From positions 36,920,581 to 36,984,580 of the forward strand of contig OY294071.1 of assembly GCA_958510875.1 (NCBI GenBank): a DNA stretch of 64,000 nucleotides, written 5' to 3'. Each line of letters opens with the position of its first letter. Position 1 is the stretch's first letter. Under the pieces are notes generated by a model that searched no databases, was not told the origin of the DNA, and saw only the letters and a program-made list of their open reading frames with translations. This stretch comes from Endomychus coccineus. Its lineage: Eukaryota; Arthropoda; Insecta; Coleoptera; Endomychidae. The position numbers and the translations under genes are program-made. Shown in pieces: positions 46,326-57,900 of the stretch.

Positions 46326-46391
46326 TGAACTAGGGGTTAGAATACTCGACTCCTACTCAGTAGACTCGGGTTCGATTCCCGGAAACGGAAA
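46326..46391 (+). other. tRNA-like sequence or SINE head
   Basis: ggttcgattcc (46369-46379) is a perfect pol III B box within a paired T-arm (cggg/cccg). Upstream aggggttagaatactcgac resembles an A box/D-arm. The anticodon stem pairs poorly, so it is a tRNA fossil or SINE head rather than a working tRNA gene. Confidence 0.45.
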
Positions 46392-46394
46392 ACT

Positions 46395-46947
46395 TGTTTT
46401 AGTAACAACATTTTCTTAAAGACAATATTAATTTGGACATTATTTAGCTGTGTAAAACTAATGGAATGAATAATTTATTCAATTATCTCTACACAAATGT
46501 GAAGAGTATAATATAAAATGTGAAACAATTGAATGGAGATGATCGATCAGATCAAATGATTTGCACACACTATTCATATATTCTTCAAGCAGCAACACTA
46601 TTCCGAAGAAAACATTCTTATAAGTATTGTGTACCAGATATTTCAAGCTAAATCGCTATAATTATCATAGCTGCATAGAATTATGATATTGAAATAGTGT
46701 ATTAGATATTTTAATCATAGAAAACATGATGAAACAATACTGAAAAAAAATTGAAATATTGAACTGAGTAAAAAATAAAAATAGCTTATTAGGGAAATTA
46801 TTAACAACGAATAGCAAATTTAATCTATTTCATGACTGTAAACATCGTTTAATAATTGGTCGTAAGTACTTCAAAAACCACATTTTCTCATAATATCATT
46901 TCAAACACTGCCAATTAGAAGTTTTCTGCAGTTTTTATTGGATCTTA
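46395..46947. other. no recognisable gene
   Basis: AT-rich spacer upstream of LINE copy E. Confidence 0.45.
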
Positions 46948-47820
46948 GGTGTTTTCTACAGAAACATCGAAACTCTTGGTTTGTCAACCAGACTGACCTT
47001 CGGCTACCTAAAGACAGCCAGGCTTACATCCGAGACCGACGGATTTACCGCAGGTTGCCAAGATGTCGTAATCACCACATTGGTCTATCGCCGCAACGTG
47101 ATGGGTGTGCAGGTTCCTGATGTCTGCTGCAGGGCCTGTCGAAACGCGCCTGATACGCTTTTCCAGCTGCTGTCGGCATGTCCAGCAAAAGAGGCTTCGG
47201 CGAACACCCATCGCCATAATGCAGCCCTACGGATGCTGTCTTACCATCTAAGACACTCGATCATGATAGATCAAGAGCCGGTGCTACCTTACATGCCAGG
47301 TGATATTGAGTCCGTTGTTGAAAGGAAAAATGCCAGTACTACTGGAGTTACCTGTTTCCGACAAGCAAATAGGCCTGACGTTCTCCTCCTCGATGAACAA
47401 ACCAAGACTATATCGAATTCTCTGCTCCAGCATAAAAGACATATTTTTTTTGAAGAGGAGGAAAGATGGACAAGAAATCAAGATCTCCTGTTCGAGATCC
47501 GCACGCTCTAATCAGGCCACAAGGTTGCATTAGTGGTTCTGACTATCTGTGTTTTGGGCGTAATTCGGTCTTCGCTGCTTTCGAACTTGAGGATCATTCC
47601 GGCCTGCACAGATTTTGATAGAACGGATGCAGAAGGAAGTCATTCTGGGTTCAATACTTAGGGCAGACGATTTCGGAACATGAAGCCACTTACCGACTGG
47701 TGAAGAGGAGTTTCTTCAGTTAACGGATCAGGTTTTCTGGTGCGATTGCTGTGATGTCGTCGGAGCGCGCTACAACCCAGTCCAGATTATTATGCAGAAA
47801 AAAAAAAGTATATATATATA
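46948..47820 (+). mobile_element. 5'-truncated RLE-type LINE, copy E
   Basis: Begins at gtgttttctacagaaacatc and contains knuckle, damaged nuclease and 3' UTR. It ends with an A10 run and (TA)6 at 47810-47820. Unlike copies B and C it stands alone. The 3' hairpin stems are partly eroded, so it is older than copies D and F. Confidence 0.83.
46975..47511 (+). pseudogene. C-terminal part of RLE-LINE polyprotein, copy E
   Basis: A 176-codon frame (46981-47511) encodes STRLTFGYLKTARLTSETDG, YRRNVMGVQVPDVCCRACRN, the knuckle APDTLFQLLSACP with its CxxC...HRHNAAL context, [16 protein letters not shown], and RPDVLLLDEQTKT. The nuclease core beyond this is damaged: the YVIEFSAPAEKN segment reads as SNSLLQHKRHIFFEEEERW, although WTRNQDLL follows in frame. 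The knuckle cysteines are intact. Dead because of truncation and loss of the nuclease core. Confidence 0.8.
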
Positions 47821-50800
47821 CCCATAACATACCATCAATTCATCCTGTATTGTCAGTAGTGCCAAGTATTTATTACTACTTGAATAAATACAGAAATGAA
47901 ATTGAATTCTCACATATCCGTTCAATACCATCTATGATTGATAGAAGATAATGTTTTAATAGCTTTCATATAAAGTTTAGAGTCATAAATAATAATTATG
48001 CAGCATACCATCTTATAATACTATTGTAGAATCTGTTCAACATACTTTGACATCCTAAATAATGGCGTGAAAGTTTCTTTACCCTCTTAAATTGTAAAAT
48101 ATCTAATGTATCAATGAATAAGATGAAGTTATATGTTATCAAATTGCATTCGGAAATAGTTTGTACATGTTTTTGCTAAGAACAATTATTGAATCGGTCC
48201 CATTCATATTTCAATGATAAATTAATTAATAAGTATATTTTATAAACTAGTATGTATCTGTGTGAATTATTTGCATACACAGAATAAATTCATGTATATT
48301 GGTTATCAACTAAATATTTCAACGAGTTTGGAGCATAAGCACGAATATACTGAAATTGCAGCATGCATTGCGACCAAAACCAAAGCCTCAATTTATATAC
48401 ACAATACTTAAAATTGTTCTATCAATTTGATGTTTTCATTCGAACTTCTTTCTTTGAATTGTCATATTGCTATCAATGTTTCAGACAGATCATTATTACG
48501 GAAAATTTCAACCGAATAAAGTTGTAAGAACAGTGAAAACGCAAATTTCGAAATATCGAAACAAAATAATGAGAAGGTATAATATATTTCAAAATATCAT
48601 GATCATTGACAGGCCATCTTTGTGATATGCTCCATACGCTACGAGTTCAGTTCACCAACTGAATTAACTACTTTTTATTTTTCCGGATAACTATCCGGAA
48701 AAATAAAAAATAGTCGTAGTGAATCTAGGATATAAGCCCAAATATCAAATATGCAAGGAATAATAATTTCTATCTATATATGGAACAGGCATGGAAATGA
48801 TGTTCGAATCAAAGTTACAGATAATTTGATGAACACAATATCACTAGAAAAATTAACTCACAGGTTCATATTTGGGAATCAAAATTACTCATTTATTACT
48901 ACTTATTTATCAAATAATGCAATTTAGTTGCCTGTTTATTCATGTTTGGGTAAGGAAATCATATCACGATCTCTCAAATTATTTATCTATCGTACGTTCA
49001 CACCATTCACTAATAGCCTACACATTTGGCTCAAATCTACACTCATAATAATGGACAAAGAATATTCGATTAATAAACCTGGTTCCTTTCAGTTTTATCT
49101 ATCATATTACAAGAATTATGATCAGTTGCCCCTGGCGATTTCTGATTGTTTTAGATTGGAAGTTCCTAATCAACTACACACATTAGCTGTTTCAGCTTCA
49201 AACTATGGAATTCAGTTTTCCTTTGTGCATAGTTTCATATAAATTTTCAGTGTATCCAGTATAGACTTCACTTTCACGATGCATTGTGTTGATTTCGCTC
49301 ATCTAATGCAATTAATGTCAAAATAGCTCGGTAAACTATTGAATTTAGCTTCAATATGCAGGTAGTTCGATTAAGTTCATAATATTATTATACTAAGTAG
49401 TTCACTCTGGAACTTTCATAACTAATTGCAAATTAGCATTATCCAGATCATCACATATTCATACAGAAAATATCTCCACAAATTCACAATGGCTGGAAAT
49501 TCCAGATAGTTCGTGATTATAAATGAATTCATCCAAAATTCTAAAGAGCATGATAACTGGCAATATTGAAGATATTATGGGAAAAATGGTGTCCCCCTCG
49601 TTTGGAATTTAGACTGTAAATTAGCTGGAATGAAGTATTTGATTTCAGTAAACTCAAGAAAGCTAATTATCGAATTTTTTATCGCTCATATATCGTTTAA
49701 TGATTCAACGTAACCGCTAGAGCTGAACCGATGAGAGAGTTACCTTGAATTGAATTGCATCAAAAGTGTAAATGTAAATGTTCATTTCGAAACATGTTTT
49801 ATTAGACACTATTAATTCCTTTTCATATAAAAGAGTATCCAATCGCATGATGGAACCGTCAAATGCGACATAATTCAAAATTACCAATAAAATGATGATG
49901 TACTTACAGCAAACAAAACGTGAAACGTATTTCAGTTTGGAATTAAAATGCTGTCCAATATGGGTTTCGAATACTATAAAATCGTAGTGTGCAAATATCA
50001 ACTAGAAATAAATTCCATCTGGATTTGTTCATTTTAGGTTTGAAAAGCTTTCAATTAGTTCTATTCCAGAGTTTTCTCCAGTATTTAGATATAATTATCC
50101 TGTCCTATAATCGATTGCAAATGCCAATATTAAATGTGTTCAAACACAACGTAATTTCAAATTCAATGAAAACACATTCATACATTATGGGAGGAAATTC
50201 AAACGGACCAAACTACTTATTCGATCATTACTCGTGCTGGGAATGTATTGGATTAGATTGAAAGTTCTTTCAGATGGTGAGAAGAATGCTATGCGTGGAG
50301 AGAATTTGATAAGGGTTACGTAACTTAATAATCTCTGTATGATATAATAATCAACCCTTTGCATTGTTGGGAACATAATATATCCACTCTTGACTATACG
50401 AGAAATCAATTAATTCCTGAAGAGGATCATCATCAAATTTTCATCCTGATACTTTAATTTGCATGCCACAATTTTGAGCGGTCTCACAGCAGATTGATTC
50501 ATATCCGATACAATTTTTGCTTCTCCTGATTTCGTTATTTCCCTTATCAAGATGTTCAACAAATTTCTCAACTTGATTCTAAGATAAATCACAAATTTAT
50601 CGAACAATTTAATTTTAGATAAATTAAACTAACCACTAGAAGAGAGTTTAATGATCACATATTATTGGAAATGAAATTTCACGCAATATCACATAGTAAC
50701 GAAACAAGCCGTCAGCTTTCTCGATTTATCAGGACTGAAAGCTTTCATAACCTTCCTGCTGAACGTGTAGGTTGGTTCGCGATTTGCAGGCTACTGTTGA

Positions 50801-51543
50801 CAATAAACCGAATACGGTCTTATGCGCAACATCGAGCGCACTAAAGGATTTTAGAACAAGATAACGCAGCACTGTCGTTTCTTTCCTATTCGGTACTAAT
50901 ATAAAAAGAAATTTTTGTTTAATTATATATCCACATAATTATAGAAAACGTATATTAGCAGGAGACACTCACTCCAAATAAGGCACATGTCCTCACGACA
51001 ACTCTTCGAATTAAATAATAAACACTGGAGCGGAAAGAAAGTGAATGAATTGATATCACAAATTAATATTATTTTATAGACTTTTTAACGGAGAAATATC
51101 CGTTACTTTTATATTCAAAATAATAGAGGCTTTATTCATACATTAGGCACTCACTCAGATCTCCCTGCATACATTGTTCGAGTTATTTTATATTTGAAGA
51201 TTGGCAAGTACTATGTAATTCGATAATATGTTTTTCAGTTACGTTCTGGAACGTAAGCCGGGAATTATTTTATTATCCTCCTTTTCAGCGTAAATGGAAA
51301 TGTGATTCCATTTGACTCTAACAAGCTCTTGAAACTAACGTGGGATCCTTGAAAATCAATCTTTATCTGATAATTCACCTACAGTTTAACATAGGATGAA
51401 CTTGAGAAACTAGCACGTTGGAAAGACAAATGACCATTCTTTCCTGACACTTTTGCAACTAGGGAAAGTAATTAGAACAAAGGGTTCAGATTTCGATTTA
51501 CTTGAAATGTGTAAATATTTCCAGACCTTGGATATCGATTAGG
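47821..51543. other. no recognisable gene
   Basis: 3.7 kb with only short frames (longest about 100 codons at 48928-49242 + and 94 at 49717-50001 -, the latter without an ATG start). Apart from the hairpin at 48668-48713 nothing was recognised. Confidence 0.38.
48668..48713. repeat. 22-bp-arm hairpin with 2-nt loop
   Basis: ctactttttatttttccgga... pairs with its inverse across the loop ac; one mismatch. Could extrude as a cruciform; no terminator role can be inferred. Confidence 0.85.
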
Positions 51544-51786
51544 TACACCGGTCAAGAAAAAAAAATTTTTTTTGCGCATGGGTTTTACCTAATATATTTT
51601 GATTATATAAGCAAATCTATATGAAAAATTGCGATTTCAGAACGAAAATATTTGCTTTTTAAGAAGTTATAGCATTTTTGATTTTCACGCCTAATTAATG
51701 TCGGTCTTTGCGCGCTATCGTTGTCGAAGAGAGGTTAGAGGGTGTGGGGCAGTGTTTCTTGCGTCGCTCGTTGTATACGGTAGTAT

Positions 51787-52697
51787 TTGTTTGCATATTA
51801 CACAGGAATAACGTGTTTTGTTTTATTTCCGCTGTATAACCCATCTAAAACGGCTTCTAGAAACTGTACACGAAACGCTGACTCGTTTTGCTATATTTGC
51901 GGCGAATTTATTAAAGTAGGAGAAGGAAAGTATGATTTGAGTACAAATTTAAAGATTTGCGAGGCATATCAAGCTTACTCTAATCTACCTGTAAAAATCA
52001 AGACAAAGAATGGGCTCCACATGTGTGATGTAACTCTTGCAGATACATTCTGGACGTTGAGTATATTTTCTCTTTTTTTATTGTATTAACTATTTTATAA
52101 GACATTAGTTAGGTTATAATACGTTACGTTTTATTGTAGGCTGCTACCGAGGTGAAGAAAGATCAATGAAGTTTGCAGTGCCCAGAATTTGGAGGGAACC
52201 CAGTGATCATCTCACAGACTGTTATTTTTGCATTGTGAAGCCACTCAAAGGTAAAAATTCAAAGAAAACATCTTATCCTGATCTACCATCGACATCCGCT
52301 CCAATACCACATACAGATAGAAATCCTGTACCTAATCCGCCTGTGTTGGAAAATCAAGTACTCTCTCAAGGCAGCCTTCCATCAAGAAGTTCATCTGTAT
52401 CCGTACATTCTGAATTCGTTCTTGAAATCTGAGCGAAAACTACCACACCTCATCAACTCTGAAGATCTCAATGACTTAATAAGAAACTCAAATCTACCAA
52501 AAAGTGAAGCAGAGCTTTTAGCATCACGGTTAAAACAATGGAATCTACTTAATTTCGATGTACGAATATTCCGTCAAAGAAAACGTCATGAAGAATTTTC
52601 TTGTTTCTTTAGTAAGGAAGATGGACTCTGTTTTTCACACAAAAAACAAATTCAGAACCATTTTTTGTTATTTTTCTTATTTCTAGTCTATACCTAG
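51787..52697 (+). pseudogene. broken gene of an unrecognised multi-copy family (CYICG / FAVPRIWREP / DCYFC)
   Basis: Exon 1 (to 52060) encodes RNCTRNADSFCYICGEFIKV. A 79-bp intron (52061-52139, gtatat...attgtag) joins in frame to SCYRGEERSMKFAVPRIWRE and DHLTDCYFCIVKPLKG. A proline-rich linker follows (YPDLPSTSAPIPH). A +1 shift near 52415 leads to RNSNLPKSEAELLASRL and KQWNLLNFDVRIFRQRKRHE with EFSCFFSKEDGLCF, where it runs out. I recall this motif set from large, dispersed families of uncharacterised proteins in insect and cnidarian genomes, which are longer and continue past this point. The paired cysteines (CxxC twice) suggest metal binding. The start used is not an ATG. Function unknown; truncated and frame-shifted. 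Confidence 0.65.
52061..52139 (+). other. predicted intron of the TIR-borne gene
   Basis: GT...AG boundaries with a T-rich 3' part. Splicing creates an AGC serine codon and joins TFWTL to SCYRGEERSMKF in one frame, while the unspliced frame hits stops. Confidence 0.6.
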
Positions 52698-52750
52698 GAA
52701 TAAAAATTAGGTATGTATAACCCGTGCGCAAAAATGTTGTAGACCGGTGT

Positions 52751-53429
52751 TATATTTCAGTTATTGAAAAATCTACATGATAAAATTGGCATAAGTATTA
52801 CGGAAGTTTAGTTTTTTGTAAGTCTCTTCAGATTTGGTGATCTCGAAACAAATAGCTCCGTTCGGAGCACTGCTTCCCTTCTCGAAAGAACATGACGTTT
52901 TTTCCTGTTCTTCAGCCGTTCTGCAACACTATCATTCAAGCCTGAAGTAATGAGCCTATATGGTGATTTCAAATTATTCGAAACGTACACAATCAATACT
53001 ATATGAGGTACGACTATGGAAAGTAACATAATATAGTTTAGTTCACACTATCAATCTTTATCCATTCAATTAATCTAAAGCAGTTTTCGGCTGGCATTAT
53101 CAAAGGCGTGTGTAAACTGAATTTAAAGCTAAGATTCGAAAAACGCTACACACTTGAAGTGTGAAATTAGGGAAAGGGTGAATTACAAAAAGTAATAAAG
53201 CCGCTATTATCCTGTTTCAAATGCATGAATTTATTACAGGCACTTGAATTTGACCTTGAAGGTTTATTGTAATAGTACGTGTAATAATAAATGTCAGAGG
53301 GTAACAGTATATACTGAATTATATAGTATACAACCACGGAAAATAAAAAACGAATATATGAATTGAATGTGAAATTGTCCTACTAGTACCAGCAAGAAGA
53401 AAAAACCATTATTTACCGTTATTCCGAAA
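52751..53429. other. no recognisable gene; one short ORF
   Basis: 53029-52808 (-, ATG, 73 codons) starts with a hydrophobic MLLSIVVPHIVLIVYV and contains a dibasic NRKKRHVLSRR stretch, as a secreted peptide precursor might. It resembles nothing I know and could be chance. Confidence 0.3.
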
Positions 53430-54920
53430 TTATTTGGCCCAATAGTTTCATCACGACTGATGTAAGGCGGCCACATCGAGAACTGAGAACGTGTAAAGCT
53501 ATTGGAATTCCGTATGATAATAATAAGTAAAATGCAATACTGTCCTAATTGGAAGATAAGTATAACTCAACATTACCAGACGCATTCACCATTTTTCAAT
53601 AGCATACTTCAATAGCACTGAATATAAGGTGATAATACGAAGCCCTGAGAACAAAACCATTGAAATTCTGAATCGAAATTATGAATCGATTGCAATACTG
53701 TCCCAACTGGAAGATAAGTAAAAAAGTAAGACTCAAAATTACTGGGCGCACCCACCATTTTTCAATAGAATACTTCAATAGCACTGGATATAATGTGATA
53801 ATATGGAGCACAGAGAACGTGCAAAACTGTTGAAATTCCGAATCGAAATCATGGGCCGAATGCAATACTGTCCTGATTGGAAGATAAGTACAACTTAACA
53901 TTGCCAGGCGCATCCACCATTTTTTTAATAGGATACTTTTGTGACAATATTGAGAACTGAGAACGTATGAAAGTGTTGAAATTACGAATAGAAATAATGA
54001 GTGACATGTAAGACTGTTCTTGTATAGAAATTCAGTAAAATTTAACACATGGATTATTCACCATATTGCAATCCAGTACCTCAATCACACCACTGGATGT
54101 AATGTCATAATATGGAGAACTAAGAAGGTGTGAAATTATTGAAATTCCTAATCAAAATTTATAAGACAAATGCAATACTGTCCTAATTGGAAGTTAAAGC
54201 TTAATATTACCAGACGCATCCACCATTTTTCAATTGAACACTTCAATAGCACTAGGTATAATGTGCTAATATGGAGAACTGGGATCGTGTGAAACTGTTG
54301 AAATTCCCAATCAAAATTATAAGTGGAATGCAACACTGTCTCAATTGGTTGAACGCGTTAAGTAATTGGAAGTTAAGTAAAACTCAACATTTCCGGCGCA
54401 TCCACCATTTTTCAATAACTACAATAGATGATGGTGATGAAACGGAGAACTGAGAACGTATGAAGATTTAGAAGTTTCGAATCATAATTCTGAGTGTAAT
54501 GAAATACTGTCCAAATTGGAAGATAAGTAAAACTGAACATTACCAGGCGCGTCCACCATTTTTCAATAGAATACTTCTATAGCACTGGATGTAATGTGAT
54601 AATATGGAGAACTGAGAACGTTTGAAAATAATGTTAAATTTCCTAATCAAAATTTATAAGTCAAATGCAATACTGTCCTAATTTGAGATGCAGTACATTT
54701 AACATTGCCAGCCCCATCCGCCATTTTGTAATACAATACCTCAATCACACTGAATGTCATGTGATACTATGGAGAACTGAGACCATGTGAAACTGTTATA
54801 TCAGAACTACAAATCAATTATAATACTGTCCTAATAGGTAGGTACAGTTTAATTTAATATTTCCAGACTCATTTGCCATTTCACAATACAATACGTGAAT
54901 CACACTGGATGTAATATGAA
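53430..54920. repeat. satellite-like tandem array, approx. 160-bp unit, about 9 copies
   Basis: gcaatactgtcc or close variants recur at 53534, 53691, 53864, 54008, 54171, 54330, 54500, 54667 and 54821, giving spacings of 144-173 bp. Each unit also holds ttggaagataagtaaaactc, ccaggcgcatccaccatttt, caatagcactggatataatg and gagaactgagaacgtgtgaa segments. Copies are well diverged with small indels. Minus-strand frames of up to 150 codons run through it (53596-54048) but reflect the repeat, not a gene. Confidence 0.92.
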
Positions 54921-57900
54921 GATGTTGAAATAAATTCTTCACAAGTTTGGATTCGTGAGTGGAATTCAATGATTCACTACAGATGAAAGGAAGAATTCTC
55001 TGAGTTTTACTCCATTTGGCAACACAATGAATCAATGGAATCAATGAAAAAACTTGTGCAGAATAAAGAAAAGCCATATGTTCTAAAACGTATTTTCCAA
55101 CACAAAACTCATCTAGATTCACAATCTGTAAAGGAAACATGTTAAACGCTTAAATAATCAACACCGCATACTTGATTTTTATAGTACAAAACGCATTATC
55201 AGCGGCTTAATTCCAATTGTTGATGCAATAACAGATATCTGAATATGGATGAACAAGAGTTGAAAATGCGGTGACACCTGAAGATGGCGGAAGTATTAAT
55301 ATGGTTGAAGGTTTATTTGTTTGTGAAGCACTGGTGTAATAGATGGTCAAATGTCGCAGCCCTGTTCGAATTGGGATCACAGTGCGAAACTGAAATGTCC
55401 CTATGGGCTGCCTTAAGCATACAGTCCTAGTAGAAATTTCAAAGGACATAAAGTGAGCTATTGGCTTGGCAGTGAGCGAGTTCCCTTAGAACTACATGGT
55501 AAGGGATGCCTTTCTCACAACTAATGTCGTCTGTCATGAGAATTTACCGCTACAACCTTCCAGCCAACCCCGCATTATGGAATGAACTGTGTGAAAAATC
55601 CCGATTATTAAAAATCATCTAAAATGATATTTTTTTGTGATAAATTATATTCCTGTATTACTCCGACTCAGGGTAGGATACATGTGATCAAGGAAGTCTC
55701 CAGGAAATATAATGGAGAAGAAAATACGCGTTCTCCTGGAAAAACAGTTGTAAGTTCCGGTTATGTATATAGAAATTGAATGTCTTTACATGAATTGCTG
55801 AAAAATCAAGAGACCCAGAATCTTTCAGATTGAAGTGATCTAAATTTCACATCGATAATAGGATGATATAAGATAATCAGATGGATGTGCTTGATTACAA
55901 CTAATTGAGAGGTGAGTATCGATTTTAGATAAATGTATTACTATAAATACTATATTCTGTCACTCCAACATATATCCATTATTGATTTTTCATATGCCAT
56001 AATGCTGTTAAGCATGAATTTCTTTGGTATCTATTGTTGACGAAATAAGCTTATACTTATAAGTATTTTATACTCTTTAGTAAAAGTAGAAGAAAATGTA
56101 TAGTGAGAAACTTTTCACTTGAAAATTATTTTCTATCCGATCCGGAATGCCTGGAACTCCATGAAAGAATGTCTACAACATAAACACTTCATATCGAAGA
56201 TTATTACTCTCTTTTGTAGAAAAATGGAGAATGTAACGATGAAAATGATGCTTCAATATCCAAACAATAGCTATGTTTGATATTATACAGGATGTTCAAC
56301 CATCTCACGTGTGTAGTGGATAGTGCATTGGTCTTATACCAGGACATTTTGACGTCCTACATGCGTTCTTACTGAATCAACAAGACGATATCTTCATACT
56401 TGAATCCTCCCATAATCACTGTTGTCTGCTGATTCATCACTATATACTCTGAGTTCCGCATGCACCCTGCTATAATTCTACACATCATCAAATGTTATAT
56501 AAACTTGTTCATTATCTCCGATACATATGAAACCATGTATATTTTGATCCCAGAATGAGGTAGGTTTCATACTGGACTTCATTATATTATGCAGCTTCTC
56601 GGAAAATCGAATCCGAAGTGTAGACGAGTCGATCAAAGCACTGTAGACGTGCTCTGTACTTTACATAACGCAAAATGCGATATTGTCTGTCATTCACATA
56701 GAAACTGATGACATGCTCATAATACAGTGAGAGTAAGATCAAGGGAAATGACAAAGCACGCTAGTGTTATTGACATTACAGGAACTGATACTAATAGATA
56801 TATTCATCCATATCTTCATCGGGTCAAATCTCATAATCGGTGTGTAAGCCAGTACTAAACTTCTTAACTCCTCTCCTCGTGGTCTAAATGCGATGCAGTG
56901 GCTTGAACTATGTTGAAGTGTCCCGTTGTATGAACAACTCTCTGCGAGGAAGTTGAGGGCGTTAGTCAAACTGAGCGACTTGTTGTCTTCACTTTCTATT
57001 TGCTTGGATGAACTATGGATCCTCAAAGCAAGGATAGTCTCAGAAGGTGGAAGATATAGGAAAAATTAGATGAATAAATATAAAAAATATACAGGTTGGG
57101 TTGTTATTACGTAATAACTATTGATGCTGAAATATTCCTATTCTAAATGAAAAAAACCTCATCATAAGTTTTGAAAAATCTCAGATACATTCATTTTAAT
57201 TATAGTCACACATGCATGTTGCGATGAGTAATAATAGTTATCCAGATGCTATTATTGTGAGACTACAAAAGTATATAGGCAAATAACATATAGGGCATAT
57301 GGAGATGAACATTCTATTGTTGAAACCGGGAGAAGATCCATCAATCTTTCAGGTTGTCTGATCGGATCAATATGGATCTGAAGATATTCGTGAAATATCT
57401 TGTTTCCATTCATAAAATATGCTGACCACGAGAAACTCCTATTCTTTTATTTGATTGATTTGTTGTTGATTAATATCGTTTCAAATATTTTAAACAATAA
57501 GTGTGAAACATATCATCCGCTGGAATATACATACCACATACATAGTGGAATGAATAACGAAATTCTTCTATCTAATGTTGAGAACGAAAACGGGTTATAA
57601 CAAATCTGATATTTTCTGTAAGTTTGACTTGAATAATAGAGGTCTCACTATATTTAAACTTACATTCCCTTGTAATATGATTTATAATAGCAGGTTCAAA
57701 ACCATTAGATATCGCTATATCTTTGATGCTCCTCTATACGCCGGAATACCTTTCTCAATGTAATAAGAGCCAAGAAGCCTCTATAGCGAGAAGTTCAAGT
57801 TAACCGTTTTGTAATATTATCATAATTCAATGTTTGTAAGTGAATCGCTCTAACAGTAACGTCTACTTGACCTCCTTGAAAAACTTGTTTGAATAATACG

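Larger units (their letters stand above)
51545..52750 (+). mobile_element. 1.2-kb terminal-inverted-repeat element carrying an intron-containing gene remnant
   Basis: The left end reads acaccggtc, a variable A/T run, ttttttgcgcatgggtttta and cctaat. The inverse of the right end reads acaccggtctacaacatttt, tgcgcacgggttatacatac and ctaat. That is about 45-50 bp of matching terminal inverted repeat. They enclose the broken gene described next. Possible TA-rich target flanks (ggt|acacc, gtgt|tata) show no clean duplication. Looks like an internally deleted DNA transposon; superfamily unknown. Confidence 0.72.

Noticed and set aside
53596..54048. 150-codon minus-strand ORF
   Set aside because: It lies wholly within the satellite-like array and its repetitive translation follows the repeat period.
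55278..55290. CTGAAGATGGCGG, resembling the start of the PLE hammerhead
   Set aside because: No complementary stem II strand or GAAAC box follows; chance similarity.
56306..56345. tRNA-Ile(UAU)-like anticodon arm after gtagtggatagtgc
   Set aside because: No B box or acceptor stem could be found downstream; too weak to call.
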